Below, piece by piece: positions 1-11,743 of a stretch of 64,000 nucleotides of DNA (position 1 is its first letter; each line of letters starts with the position of its first letter). A program made the translations under genes and the position numbers. The DNA comes from Osmia lignaria lignaria (Eukaryota > Arthropoda > Insecta > Hymenoptera > Megachilidae), in assembly GCF_051020975.1 (NCBI RefSeq), contig NW_027478161.1, forward strand, positions 9,424,001 to 9,488,000, in the 5' to 3' direction. The notes under the pieces were generated by a model that did not search any database, was not told where the DNA came from, and was given only the letters and a program-made list of their open reading frames with translations.

Positions 1-151
1 TGCGGCTTCGGATCTTTGAAATATCTTGATATATCTCGAGAACTACGCATCTGATCAAAAAATATCATACAACATAAAAAGTAGGAAACTTAATTCTCTA
101 CAAAAAAGGTCTCTTAACATTTTGCCATAGCTCGCTTCCTTTCCGAGATAT
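1..151. repeat. Partial satellite monomer at the left edge
   Basis: The window opens inside a monomer, at about consensus position 172. The fragment carries the GGATCTTTGAAATATC variant seen again in the monomers at 3694, 4338, 7558, 8846, 9490 and 10134. This shows that the array extends to the left of the window. Confidence 0.95.
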
Positions 152-473
152 TTGCAGATTTATCTCAAGGGAAGGGGCCTGACGGACATATTTCGAGATA
201 TTTCTTCTTCTTGTTGTTCTTCTTCTGCACAGCTAAGCTGGAAGTGGCATTTGCGGCTCGCACTAGTGCAGAGTTATCTCAAAGAAAGGGGCCACGGTGT
301 TTCTGTATCTCTATTATGTTGGTGCGGCTTCGGAACTTTTAAATATCTCGATATATCTCGAAAACTACGCTTCTGATCAAAAAATATCATAGAACATAAA
401 TTGTAGGAAACATAATTCTCTACAAAAAAGGTCTCTTAACATTTTGCCATAGCTCGCTTCGTTTCCGAGATAT
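152..473. repeat. Satellite monomer of the ACTAGT subfamily, isolated from its relatives
   Basis: This monomer carries GCGGCTCGCACTAGTGC where most monomers read GCAGCTCGCAATAGTGC. Its close relatives are otherwise found only from 47,482 onward (for example 47482, 50380, 53278, 54888, 55532). Its 3' part is the CTCGAAA / CTTCTGATC haplotype followed by AAATTGTAGGAAACATAA. It sits just before the 9-monomer higher-order repeat. Confidence 0.9.
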
Positions 474-3400
474 TTGCAGATATATCTCAAGGGAAGGGGC
501 CTGACGGACATATTTCGAGATATTTCTTCTTCTTGTTGTTCTTCTTCTGCACAGCTAAGCTGGAAGTGGCATTTACAGTTCGCAATAGTGCAGAGTTATC
601 TCAAAGAAAGGGGCCACGGTGTTTCTGTATCTCTATTATGTTGGTGCGGCTTCGGAACTTTTAAATATCTTGATATATCTCGAGAACTACGCATCTGATC
701 AAAAAATATCATAGAACATAAAAAGTAGGAAACTTAATTCTCTACAAATAAGGTCTCTTAACATTTTGCCATAGCTCGCTTCGTTTCCGAGATATTTGCA
801 GATTTATCTCAAGGGAAGGGGCCTGACGGACATATTTCGAGATATTTCTTCTTCTTGTTGTTCTTCTTCTGCACAGCTAAGCTGGAAGTGGCATTTGCAG
901 CGCGCAATAGTGCAGAGTTATCTCAAAGAAAGGGGCCACGGTGTTTCTGTATCTCTATTATGTTGGTGCGGCTTCGGAACTTTTAAATATCTTGATATAT
1001 CTCGAGAACTACGCATCTGATCAAAAAATATCATACAACATCAAAAGTAGGAAACTTAATTCTCTACAAAAAAGGTCTCTTAACATTTTGCCATAGCTCG
1101 CTTCGTTTCCGAGATATTTGCAGATTTATCTCAAGGGAAGGGGCCTGACGGACATATTTCGAGATATTTCTTCTTCTTGTTGTTCTTCTTCTGCACAGCT
1201 AAACTGGAAGTGGCATTTCCAGCTCGCAATAGTGCAGAGTTATCTCAAAGAAAGGGGCCACGGTGTTTCTGTATCTCTATTATGTTGGTGCGGCTTCGGA
1301 ACTTTTAAATATCTCGATATATCTCGAAAACTACGCTTCTGATCAAAAAATATCATAGAACATAAAAAGTAGAAAACTTAATTCTCTACAAAAAAGGTCG
1401 CTTAACATTTTGCCATAGCTCGCTTCGTTTCCGAGATATATGCAGATTTATCTCAAGGGAAGGGGCCTGACGGACATATTTCGAGATATTTCTTCTTCTT
1501 GTTGTTCTTCTTCTGCACAGCTAAGCTGGAAGTGGCATTTACAGCTCGCAATAGGGCAGAGTTATCTCAAAGAAAGGGGCCACGGTGTTTCTGTATCTCT
1601 ATTATGTTGGTGCGGCTTCGGAACTTTTAAATATCTTGATATATCTCGAGAACTACGCATCTGATCAAAAAATATCATACAACATCAAAAGTAGGAAACT
1701 TAATTCTCTACAAAAAAGGTCTCTTAACATTTTGCCATAGCTCGCTTCGTTTCCGAGATATTTGCAGATTTATCTCAAGGGAAGGGGCCTGACGGACATA
1801 TTTCGAGATATTTCTTCTTCTTGTTGTTCTTCTTCTGCACAGCTAAACTGGAAGTGGCATTTCCAGCTCGCAATAGTGCAGAGTTATCTCAAAGAAAGGG
1901 GCCACGGTGTTTCTGTATCTCTATTATGTTGGTGCGGCTTCGGAACTTTTAAATATCTCGATATATCTCGAAAACTACGCTTCTGATCAAAAAATATCAT
2001 AGAACATAAAAAGTAGAAAACTTAATTCTCTACAAAAAAGGTCGCTTAACATTTTGCCATAGCTCGCTTCGTTTCCGAGATATATGCAGATTTATCTCAA
2101 GGGAAGGGGCCTGACGGACATATTTCGAGATATTTCTTCTTCTTGTTGTTCTTCTTCTGCACAGCTAAGCTGGAAGTGGCATTTACAGCTCGCAATAGGG
2201 CAGAGTTATCTCAAAGAAAGGGGCCACGGTGTTTCTGTATCTCTATTATGTTGGTGCGGCTTCGGAACTTTTAAATATCTTGATATATCTCGAGAACTAC
2301 GCATCTGATCAAAAAATATCATAGAACATAAAAAGTAGGAAACTTAATTCTCTACAAAAAAGGTCTCTTAACATTTTGTCATAGCTCGCTTCGTTTCCGA
2401 GATATTTGCAGATTTATCTCAAGGGAAGGGGCCTGACGGACATATTTCGAGATATTTCTTCTTCTTGTTGTTCTTCTTCTGCACAGCTAAACTGGAAGTG
2501 GCATTTCCAGCTCGCAATAGTGCAGAGTTATCTCAAAGAAAGGGGCCACGGTGTTTCTGTATCTCTATTATGTTGGTGCGGCTTCGGAACTTTTAAATAT
2601 CTTGATATATCTCGAGAACTACGCATCTGATCAAAAAATATAATACAACATAAAAAGTAGGAAACTTAATTCTCTACAAAAAAGGTCTCCTAACATTTTG
2701 CCATAGCTCGCTTCGTTTCCGAGATATTTGCAGATTTATCGCAAGGGAAGGGGCCTGACGGACATATTTCGAGATATTTCTTCTTCTTGTTGTTCTTCTT
2801 CTGCACAGCTAAGCTGGAAGTGGCATTTGCAGGTCGCAATAGTGCAGAGTTATCTCAAAGAAAGGGGCCACGGTGTTTCTGTATCTCTATTATGTTGGTG
2901 CGCCTTCGGAACTTTTAAATATCTCGATATATCTCGAAAACTACGCTTCTGATCAAAAAATATCCTAGATCATAAATTGTAGGAAACATAATTCTCTACA
3001 AAAAACGTCTCTTAACATTTTGCCATAGCTCGCTTCGTTTCCGAGATATTTGCAGATTCAGCTCAAAGGAACGGGCCTGACGGACATATTTCGAGATATT
3101 TCTTCTTCTTGTTGTTCTTCCTCTGGACAGCTAAGCTGGAAGTGGCATTTACAGCTCGCAATAGTGCAGAGTTATCTCAAAGAAAGGGGCCACGGTGTTT
3201 CTGTATCTCTATTATGTTGGTGCGGCTTCGGAACTTTTAAATATCTTGATATATCTCGAGAACTACGCATCTGATCAAAAAATATCATAGAACATAAAAA
3301 GGAGGAAACTTAATTCTCTACAAAAAAGGTCTCTTAACATTTTGCCATAGCTCGCTTGGTTTCCGAGATATTTGCAGATTTATCTCAAGGGAAGGGGCCT

Positions 3401-4015
3401 GACGGACATATTTCGAGATATTTCTTCTTCTTGTTGTTCTTCTTCTGCACAGCTAAGCTGGAAGTGGCATTTACAGCTCGCAATAGTGCAGAGTTATCTC
3501 AAAGAAAGGGGCCACGGTGTTTCTGTATCTCTATTAAGTTGGTGCGGCTTCGGAACTTTTAAATATCTTGATATATCTCGAGAACTACGCTTCTGATCAA
3601 AAAATATCATAGAACATAAAAAGTAGGAAACTTAATTCTCTACAAAAAAGGTATCTTAACATTTTGCCATAGCTCGCTTCGTCTCCGAGATATTTGCAGA
3701 TTTATCTCAAGGGAAGGGGCTTGACGGACATATTTCGAGATATTTCTTCTTCTTGTTGTTCTTCTTCTGCACAGCTAAGCTGGAAGTGGCATTTGCAGGT
3801 CGCAATAGTGCAGAGTTATCTCAAAGAAAGGGGCCACGGTGTTTCTGTATCTCTATTATGTTGGTGCGGCTTCGGATCTTTGAAATATCTTGATATATCT
3901 CGAGAACTACGCATCTGATCAAAAAATATCATACAACATAAAAAGTAGGAAACTTAATTCTCTACAAAAAAGGTCTCTCAACATTTTGCCATAGCTCGCT
4001 TCGTTTCCGAGATAT
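474..4015. repeat. 9-monomer higher-order repeat, copy 1 (expanded to 11 monomers)
   Basis: The monomer order, named by variant, is B (CAGTTCGC), C (CAGCGCGC), D (AAACTGG and TTCCAGC), E (ATAGGGCAGAG), D, E, F, G (ATCGCAAGGG and TGCGCCTTC), H (ATTCAGCTCAAAGGAACGGG with CTCTGGACAG), I (CTATTAAGTTGG), J (GGATCTTTGAAA). The same order without the second D-E pair and without J recurs at 4660-7235. The basic unit is therefore inferred to be B-C-D-E-F-G-H-I-J, 2,898 bp, enlarged here by a local D-E duplication. Confidence 0.85.
1118..2405. repeat. Two-monomer tandem duplication nested in HOR copy 1
   Basis: The D-E monomer pair at 1118-1761 is repeated at 1762-2405. Both share AAACTGG with TTCCAGC in the first monomer, GTAGAAAACTTAATT and GGTCGCTTAAC between the two, and ATAGGGCAGAG in the second. 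The related copy at 5304-5947 has only one D-E pair and reads GGTCTCTTAAC. The duplication therefore probably arose after the two HOR copies separated. Confidence 0.85.
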
Positions 4016-4659
4016 TTGCAGATATATCTCAAGGGAAGGGGCCTGACGGACATATTTCGAGATATTTCTTCTTCTTGTTGTTCTTCTTCTGCACAGCTAA
4101 GCTGGAAGTGGCATTTACAGTTCGCAATAGTGCAGAGTTATCTCAAAGAAAGGGGCCACGGTGTTTCTGTATCTCTATTAAGTTGGTGCGGCTTCGGAAC
4201 TTTTAAATATCTTGATATATCTCGAGAACTACGCTTCTGATCAAAAAATATCATAGAACATAAAAAGTAGGAAACTTAATTCTCTACAAAAAAGGTATCT
4301 TAACATTTTGCCATAGCTCGCTTCGTCTCCGAGATATTTGCAGATTTATCTCAAGGGAAGGGGCTTGACGGACATATTTCGAGATATTTCTTCTTCTTGT
4401 TGTTCTTCTTCTGCACAGCTAAGCTGGAAGTGGCATTTGCAGGTCGCAATAGTGCAGAGTTATCTCAAAGAAAGGGGCCACGGTGTTTCTGTATCTCTAT
4501 TATGTTGGTGCGGCTTCGGATCTTTGAAATATCTTGATATATCTCGAGAACTACGCATCTGATCAAAAAATATCATACAACATAAAAAGTAGGAAACTTA
4601 ATTCTCTACAAAAAAGGTCTCTCAACATTTTGCCATAGCTCGCTTCGTTTCCGAGATAT
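4016..4659. repeat. Collapsed HOR copy: hybrid B/I monomer plus J
   Basis: The monomer at 4016 begins as type B (GATATATCTCAAGG, CAGTTCGC at about 4118) and ends as type I (CTATTAAGTTGG at about 4166, then ATATCTTG...CGCTTCTGATC and GGTATCTTAAC). It is followed by a J monomer at 4338. This is what unequal exchange between a B and an I monomer would leave, deleting seven monomers of a 9-monomer unit. The junction lies between the two diagnostic sites, roughly 4,122-4,170. Confidence 0.8.
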
Positions 4660-7235
4660 TTGCAGATATATCTCAAGGGAAGGGGCCTGACGGACATATT
4701 TCGAGATATTTCTTCTTCTTGTTGTTCTTCTTCTGCACAGCTAAGCTGGAAGTGGCATTTACAGTTCGCAATAGTGCAGAGTTATCTCAAAGAAAGGGGC
4801 CACGGTGTTTCTGTATCTCTATTATGTTGGTGCGGCTTCGGAACTTTTAAATATCTTGATATATCTCGAGAACTACGCATCTGATCAAAAAATATCATAG
4901 AACATAAAAAGTAGGAAACTTAATTCTCTACAAATAAGGTCTCTTAACATTTTGCCATAGCTCGCTTCGTTTCCGAGATATTTGCAGATTTATCTCAAGG
5001 GAAGGGGCCTGACGGACATATTTCGAGATATTTCTTCTTCTTGTTGTTCTTCTTCTGCACAGCTAAGCTGGAAGTGGCATTTGCAGCGCGCAATAGTGCA
5101 GAGTTATCTCAAAGAAAGGGGCCACGGTGTTTCTGTATCTCTATTATGTTGGTGCGGCTTCGGAACTTTTAAATATCTTGATATATCTCGAGAACTACGC
5201 ATCTGATCAAAAAATATCATACAACATCAAAAGTAGGAAACTTAATTCTCTACAAAAAAGGTCTCTTAACATTTTGCCATAGCTCGCTTCGTTTCCGAGA
5301 TATTTGCAGATTTATCTCAAGGGAAGGGGCCTGACGGACATATTTCGAGATATTTCTTCTTCTTGTTGTTCTTCTTCTGCACAGCTAAACTGGAAGTGGC
5401 ATTTCCAGCTCGCAATAGTGCAGAGTTATCTCAAAGAAAGGGGCCACGGTGTTTCTGTATCTCTATTATGTTGGTGCGGCTTCGGAACTTTTAAATATCT
5501 CGATATATCTCGAAAACTACGCTTCTGATCAAAAAATATCATAGAACATAAAAAGTAGAAAACTTAATTCTCTACAAAAAAGGTCTCTTAACATTTTGCC
5601 ATAGCTCGCTTCGTTTCCGAGATATATGCAGATTTATCTCAAGGGAAGGGGCCTGACGGACATATTTCGAGATATTTCTTCTTCTTGTTGTTCTTCTTCT
5701 GCACAGCTAAGCTGGAAGTGGCATTTACAGCTCGCAATAGGGCAGAGTTATCTCATAGAAAGGGGCCACGGTGTTTCTGTATCTCTATTATGTTGGTGCG
5801 GCTTCGGAACTTTTAAATATCTTGATATATCTCGAGAACTACGCATCTGATCAAAAAATATCATAGAACATAAAAAGTAGGAAACTTAATTCTCTACAAA
5901 AAAGGTCTCTTAACATTTTGTCATAGCTCGCTTCGTTTCCGAGATATTTGCAGATTTATCTCAAGGGAAGGGGCCTGACGGACATATTTCGAGATATTTC
6001 TTCTTCTTGTTGTGCTTCTTCTGCACAGCTAAACTGGAAGTGGCATTTCCAGCTCGCAATAGTGCAGAGTTATCTCAAAGAAAGGGGCCACGGTGTTTCT
6101 GTATCTCTATTATGTTGGTGCGGCTTCGGAACTTTTAAATATCTTGATATATCTCGAGAACTACGCATCTGATCAAAAAATATAATACAACATAAAAAGT
6201 AGGAAACTTAATTCTCTACAAAAAAGGTCTCCTAACATTTTGCCATAGCTCGCTTCGTTTCCGAGATATTTGCAGATTTATCGCAAGGGAAGGGGCCTGA
6301 CGGACATATTTCGAGATATTTCTTCTTCTTGTTGTTCTTCTTCTGCACAGCTAAGCTGGAAGTGGCATTTGCAGGTCGCAATAGTGCAGAGTTATCTCAA
6401 AGAAAGGGGCCACGGTGTTTCTGTATCTCTATTATGTTGGTGCGCCTTCGGAACTTTTAAATATCTCGATATATCTCGAAAACTACGCTTCTGATCAAAA
6501 AATATCCTAGATCATAAATTGTAGGAAACATAATTCTCTACAAAAAACGTCTCTTAACATTTTGCCATAGCTCGCTTCGTTTCCGAGATATTTGCAGATT
6601 CAGCTCAAAGGAACGGGCCTGACGGACATATTTCGAGATATTTCTTCTTCTTGTTGTTCTTCCTCTGGACAGCTAAGCTGGAAGTGGCATTTACAGCTCG
6701 CAATAGTGCAGAGTTATCTCAAAGAAAGGGGCCACGGTGTTTCTGTATCTCTATTATGTTGGTGCGGCTTCGGAACTTTTAAATATCTTGATATATCTCG
6801 AGAACTACGCATCTGATCAAAAAATATCATAGAACATAAAAAGGAGGAAACTTAATTCTCTACAAAAAAGGTCTCTTAACATTTTGCCATAGCTCGCTTG
6901 GTTTCCGAGATATTTGCAGATTTATCTCAAGGGAAGGGGCCTGACGGACATATTTCGAGATATTTCTTCTTCTTGTTGTTCTTCTTCTGCACAGCTAAGC
7001 TGGAAGTGGCATTTACAGCTCGCAATAGTGCAGAGTTATCTCAAAGAAAGGGGCCACGGTGTTTCTGTATCTCTATTAAGTTGGTGCGGCTTCGGAACTT
7101 TTAAATATCTTGATATATCTCGAGAACTACGCATCTGATCAAAAAATATAATACAACATAAAAAGTAGGAAACTTAATTCTCTACAAAAAAGGTCTCTTA
7201 ACATTTTGCCATAGCTCACTTCGTTTCCGAGATAT
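4660..7235. repeat. 9-monomer higher-order repeat, copy 3 (8 monomers)
   Basis: The order B-C-D-E-F-G-H-I repeats that of copy 1. B to D lie 4,186 bp (13 monomers) downstream of their counterparts, and F to I lie 3,542 bp (11 monomers) downstream; the difference is the extra D-E pair in copy 1. Private changes include CTCATAGAAAG at about 5754 and TTGTGCTTCTT at about 6010. The last monomer (6914) ends with CGCATCTGATC, not CGCTTCTGATC, and is followed by the next block in place of J. Confidence 0.85.
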
Positions 7236-10200
7236 TTGCAGATTTATCTCAAGGGAAGGGGCCTGACGGACATATTTCGAGATATTTCTTCTTCTTGTTG
7301 CTCTTCTTCTGCACAGCTAAGCTGGAAGTGGCATTTGCAGCTCGCAATAGTGCAGAGTTATCTCAAAGAAAGGGGCCACGGTGTTTCTGTACCTCTATTA
7401 TGTTGGTGCAGCTTCGGAACTTTTAAATATCTTGATATATCTCGAGAACTACGCTTCTGATCAAAAAATATCATAGAACATAAAAAGTAGGAAACTTAAT
7501 TCTCTACAAAAAAGGTATCATAACATTTTGCCATAGCTCGCTTCGTCTCCGAGATATTTGCAGATTTATCTCGAGGGAAGGGGCTTGACGGACATATTTC
7601 GAGATATTTCTTCTTCTTGTTGTTCTTCTTCTGCACAGCTAAGCTGGAAGTGGCATTTGCAGGTCGCAATAGTGCAGAGTTATCTCAAAGAAAGGGGCCA
7701 CGGTGTTTCTGTATCTCTATTATGTTGGTGCGGCTTCGGATCTTTGAAATATCTTGATATATCTCGAGAACTACGCATCTGATCAAAAAATACCACACAA
7801 CATAAAAAGTAGGAAACTTAATTCTCTACAAAAAGGGTCTCTCAACATTTTGCCATAGCTCGCTTCGTTTCCGAGATATTTGCAGATTTATCTCAAGGGA
7901 AGGGGCCTGACGGACATATTTTGAGATATTTCTTCTTCTTGTTGTTCTTCTTCTGCACAGCTAAGCTGGAAGTGGCATTTGCAGCTCGCAATAGTGCAGA
8001 GTTATCTCAAAGAAAGGGGCCACGGTGTTTCTGTATCTCTATTATGTTGGTGCGGCTTCGGAACTTTTAAATATCTTGATATATCTCGAGAACTACGCAT
8101 CTGATCAAAAAATATAATACAACATAAAAAGTAGGAAACTTAATTCTCTACAAAAAAGGTCTCTTAACATTCTGCCATAGCTCGCTTCGTTTCCGAGATA
8201 TTTGCAGATTTATCTCAAGGGAAGGGGCCTGACGGACATATTTCGAGATATTTCTTCTTCTTGTTGTTCTTCTTCTGCACAGCTAAACTGGAAGTGGCAT
8301 TTCGAGCTCGCAATAGTGCAGAGTTATCTCAAAGAAAGGGGCCACGGTGTTTCTGTATCTCTATTAAGTTGGTGCGGCTTCGGAACTTTTAAATATCTTG
8401 ATATATCTCGAGAACTACGCATCTGATCAAAAAATATAATACAACATAAAAAGTAGGAAACTTAATTCTCTACAAAAAAGGTCTCTTAACATTTTGCCAT
8501 AGCTCACTTCGTTTCCGAGATATTTGCAGATTTATCTCAAGGGAAGGGGCCTGACGGACATATTTCGAGATATTTCTTCTTCTTGTTGCTCTTCTTCTGC
8601 ACAGCTAAGCTGGAAGTGGCATTTGCAGCTCGCAATAGTGCAGAGTTATCTCAAAGAAAGGGGCCACGGTGTTTCTGTACCTCTATTATGTTGGTGCAGC
8701 TTCGGAACTTTTAAATATCTTGATATATCTCGAGAACTACGCTTCTGATCAAAAAATATCATAGAACATAAAAAGTAGGAAACTTAATTCTCTACAAAAA
8801 AGGTATCATAACATTTTGCCATAGCTCGCTTCGTCTCCGAGATATTTGCAGATTTATCTCGAGGGAAGGGGCTTGACGGACATATTTCGAGATATTTCTT
8901 CTTCTTGTTGTTCTTCTTCTGCACAGCTAAGCTGGAAGTGGCATTTGCAGGTCGCAATAGTGCAGAGTTATCTCAAAGAAAGGGGCCACGGTGTTTCTGT
9001 ATCTCTATTATGTTGGTGCGGCTTCGGATCTTTGAAATATCTTGATATATCTCGAGAACTACGCATCTGATCAAAAAATATCATACAACATAGAAAGTAG
9101 GAAACTTAATTCTCTACAAAAAAGGTCTCTTAACATTTTGCCATAGCTCGCTTCGTTTCCGAGATATTTGCAGATTTATCTCAAGGGAAGGGGCTTGACG
9201 GACATATTTCGAGATATTTCTTCTTCTTGTTGTTCTTCTTCTGCACAGCTAAGCTGGAAGTGGCATTTGCAGGTCGCAACAGTGCAGAGTTATCTCAAAG
9301 AAAGGGGCCACGGTGTTTCTGTACCTCTATTATGTTGGTGCAGCTTCGGAACTTTTAAATATCTTGATATATCTCGAGAACTACGCATCTGATCAAAAAA
9401 TATCATAGAACATAAAAAGTAGGAAACTTAATTCTCTACAAAAAAGGTATCTTAACATTTTGCCATAGCTCGCTTCGTCTCCGAGATATTTGCAGATTTA
9501 TCTCAAGGGAAGGGGCTTGACGGACATATTTCGAGATATTTCTTCTTCTTGTTGTTCTTCTTCTGCACAGCTAAGCTGGAAGTGGCATTTGCAGGTCGCA
9601 ATAGTGCAGAGTTATCTCAAAGAAAGGGGCCACGGTGTTTCTGTATCTCTATTATGTTGGTGCGGCTTCGGATCTTTGAAATATCTTGATATATCTCGAG
9701 AACTACGCATCTGATCAAAAAATATAATACAACATAAAAAGTAGGAAACTTAATTCTCTACAAAAAAGGTCTCTTAACATTTTGCCATAGCTCACTTCGT
9801 TTCCGAGATATTTGCAGATTTATCTCAAGGGAAGGGGCCTGACGGACATATTTCGAGATATTTCTTCTTCTTGTTGCTCTTCTTCTGCACAGCTAAGCTG
9901 GAAGTGGCATTTGCAGCTCGCAATAGTGCAGAGTTATCTCAAAGAAAGGGGCCACGGTGTTTCTGTACCTCTATTATGTTGGTGCAGCTTCGGAACTTTT
10001 AAATATCTTGATATATCTCGAGAACTACGCTTCTGATCAAAAAATATCATAGAACATAAAAAGTAGGAAACTTAATTCTCTACAAAAAAGGTATCATAAC
10101 ATTTTGCCATAGCTCGCTTCGTCTCCGAGATATTTGCAGATTTATCTCAAGGGAAGGGGCTTGACGGACATATTTCGAGATATTTCTTCTTCTTGTTGTT

Positions 10201-11099
10201 CTTCTTCTGCACAGCTAAGCTGGAAGTGGCATTTGCAGGTCGCAATAGTGCAGAGTTATCTCAAAGAAAGGGGCCACGGTGTTTCTGTATCTCTATTATG
10301 TTGGTGCGGCTTCGGATCTTTGAAATATCTTGATATATCTCGAGAACTACGCATCTGATCAAAAAATATCATACAACATAAAAAGTAGGAAACTTAATTC
10401 TCTACAAAAAAGGTCTCTTAACATTTTGCCATAGCTCGCTTCGTTTCCGAGATATTTGCAGATTTATCTCAAGGGAAGGGGCCTGACGGACATATTTTGA
10501 GATATTTCTTCTTCTTGTTGTTCTTCTTCTGCACAGCTAAGCTGGAAGTGGCATTTGCAGCTCGCAATAGTGCAGAGTTATCTCAAAGAAAGGGGCCACG
10601 GTGTTTCTGTATCTCTATTATGTTGGTGCGGCTTCGGAACTTTTAAATATCTTGATATATCTCGAGAACTACGCATCTGATCAAAAAATATAATACAACA
10701 TAAAAAGTAGGAAACTTAATTCTCTACAAAAAAGGTCTCTTAACATTTTGCCATAGCTCGCTTCGTTTCCGAGATATTTGCAGATTTATCTGAAGGGAAG
10801 GGGCCTGACGGACATATTTTGAGATATTTCTTCTTCTTGTTGTTCTTCTTCTGCACAGCTAAGCTGGAAGTGGCATTTGCAGCTCGCAATAGTGCAGAGT
10901 TATCTCAAAGAAAGGGGCCACGGTGTTTCTGTATCTCTATTATGTTGGTGCGGCTTCGGAACTTTTAAATATCTTGATATATCTCGAGAACTACGCATCT
11001 GATCAAAAAATATAATACAACATAAAAAGTAGGAAACTTAATTCTCTACAAAAAAGGTCTCTTAACATTTTGCCATAGCTCGCTTCGTTTCCGAGATAT
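7236..11099. repeat. 4-monomer higher-order repeat, three copies (1,288-bp period)
   Basis: Monomers preceded by ATAGCTCACTTCG and carrying GTTGCTCTTC, GTACCTC and GTGCAGCTTC recur at 7236, 8524 and 9812, exactly 1,288 bp apart. Each is followed by a GGATCTTTGAAATATC monomer (7558, 8846, 10134) preceded by GGTATCATAAC. Positions 3 and 4 of the unit vary: 7880 and 10456 share ATATTTTGAG, while 9168 has GGTCGCAACAG. The tetramer is therefore only partly homogeneous. Confidence 0.85.
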
Positions 11100-11743
11100 T
11101 TGCAGATTTATCTCAAGGGAAGGGGCCTGACGGACATATTTCGAGATATTTCTTCTTCTTGTTGTTCTTCTTCTGCACAGCTAAGCTGGAAGTGGCATTT
11201 GCAGGTCGCAATAGTGCAGAGTTATCTCAAAGAAAGGGGCCACGGTGTTTCTGTGTCTCTATTATGTTGGTGCGCCTTCGGAACTTTTAAATATCTCGAT
11301 ATATCTCGAAAACTACGCTTCTGATCAAAAAATATCGTAGATCATAAATTGTAGGAAACATAATTCTCTACAAAAAACGTCTCTTAACATTTTGCCATAG
11401 CTCGCTTCGTTTCCGAGATATTTGCAGATTCAGCTCAAAGGAACGGGCCTGACGGACATATTTCGAGATATTTCTTCTTCTTGTTGTTCTTCCTCTACAC
11501 AGCTAAGCTGGAAGTGGCATTTGCAGCTCGCAATAGTGCATAGTTATCTCAAAGAAAGGGGCCACGGTGTTTCTGTATTTCTATTATGTTGGTGCGGCTT
11601 CGCAACTTTTAAATATCTTGATATATCTCGAGAACTACGCATCTGATCAAAAAATATCATAGAACATAAAAAGTAGGAAACTTAATTCTCTACAAAAAAG
11701 GTCTCTTAACATTTTCCCATAGCTGGCATCGTTTCCGAGATAT
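11100..11743. repeat. Monomer pair related to 16574-17217
   Basis: The first monomer has CTGTGTCTC and TGCGCCTTC and ends AATATCGTAGATCATAAATTG. The second has ATTCAGCTCAAAGGAACGGG and GTGCATAGTT. The same two monomers, with the same rare AATATCGTAGATC junction, recur 5,474 bp (17 monomers) downstream. Both are relatives of types G and H of the 9-monomer HOR. Confidence 0.85.

Noticed and set aside
152..376. A 74-codon open frame repeated in most monomers, which could be read as a large tandem gene family
   Set aside because: It starts at TTG in most copies, is broken in about 22 monomers by four recurrent routes (GATTTAGCTC, ATATTTTGAG, GTGTAG, or loss of the TTG), and shifts frame each monomer because 322 = 3x107+1. 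Variants change residues freely. Its persistence is explained by low divergence between copies.
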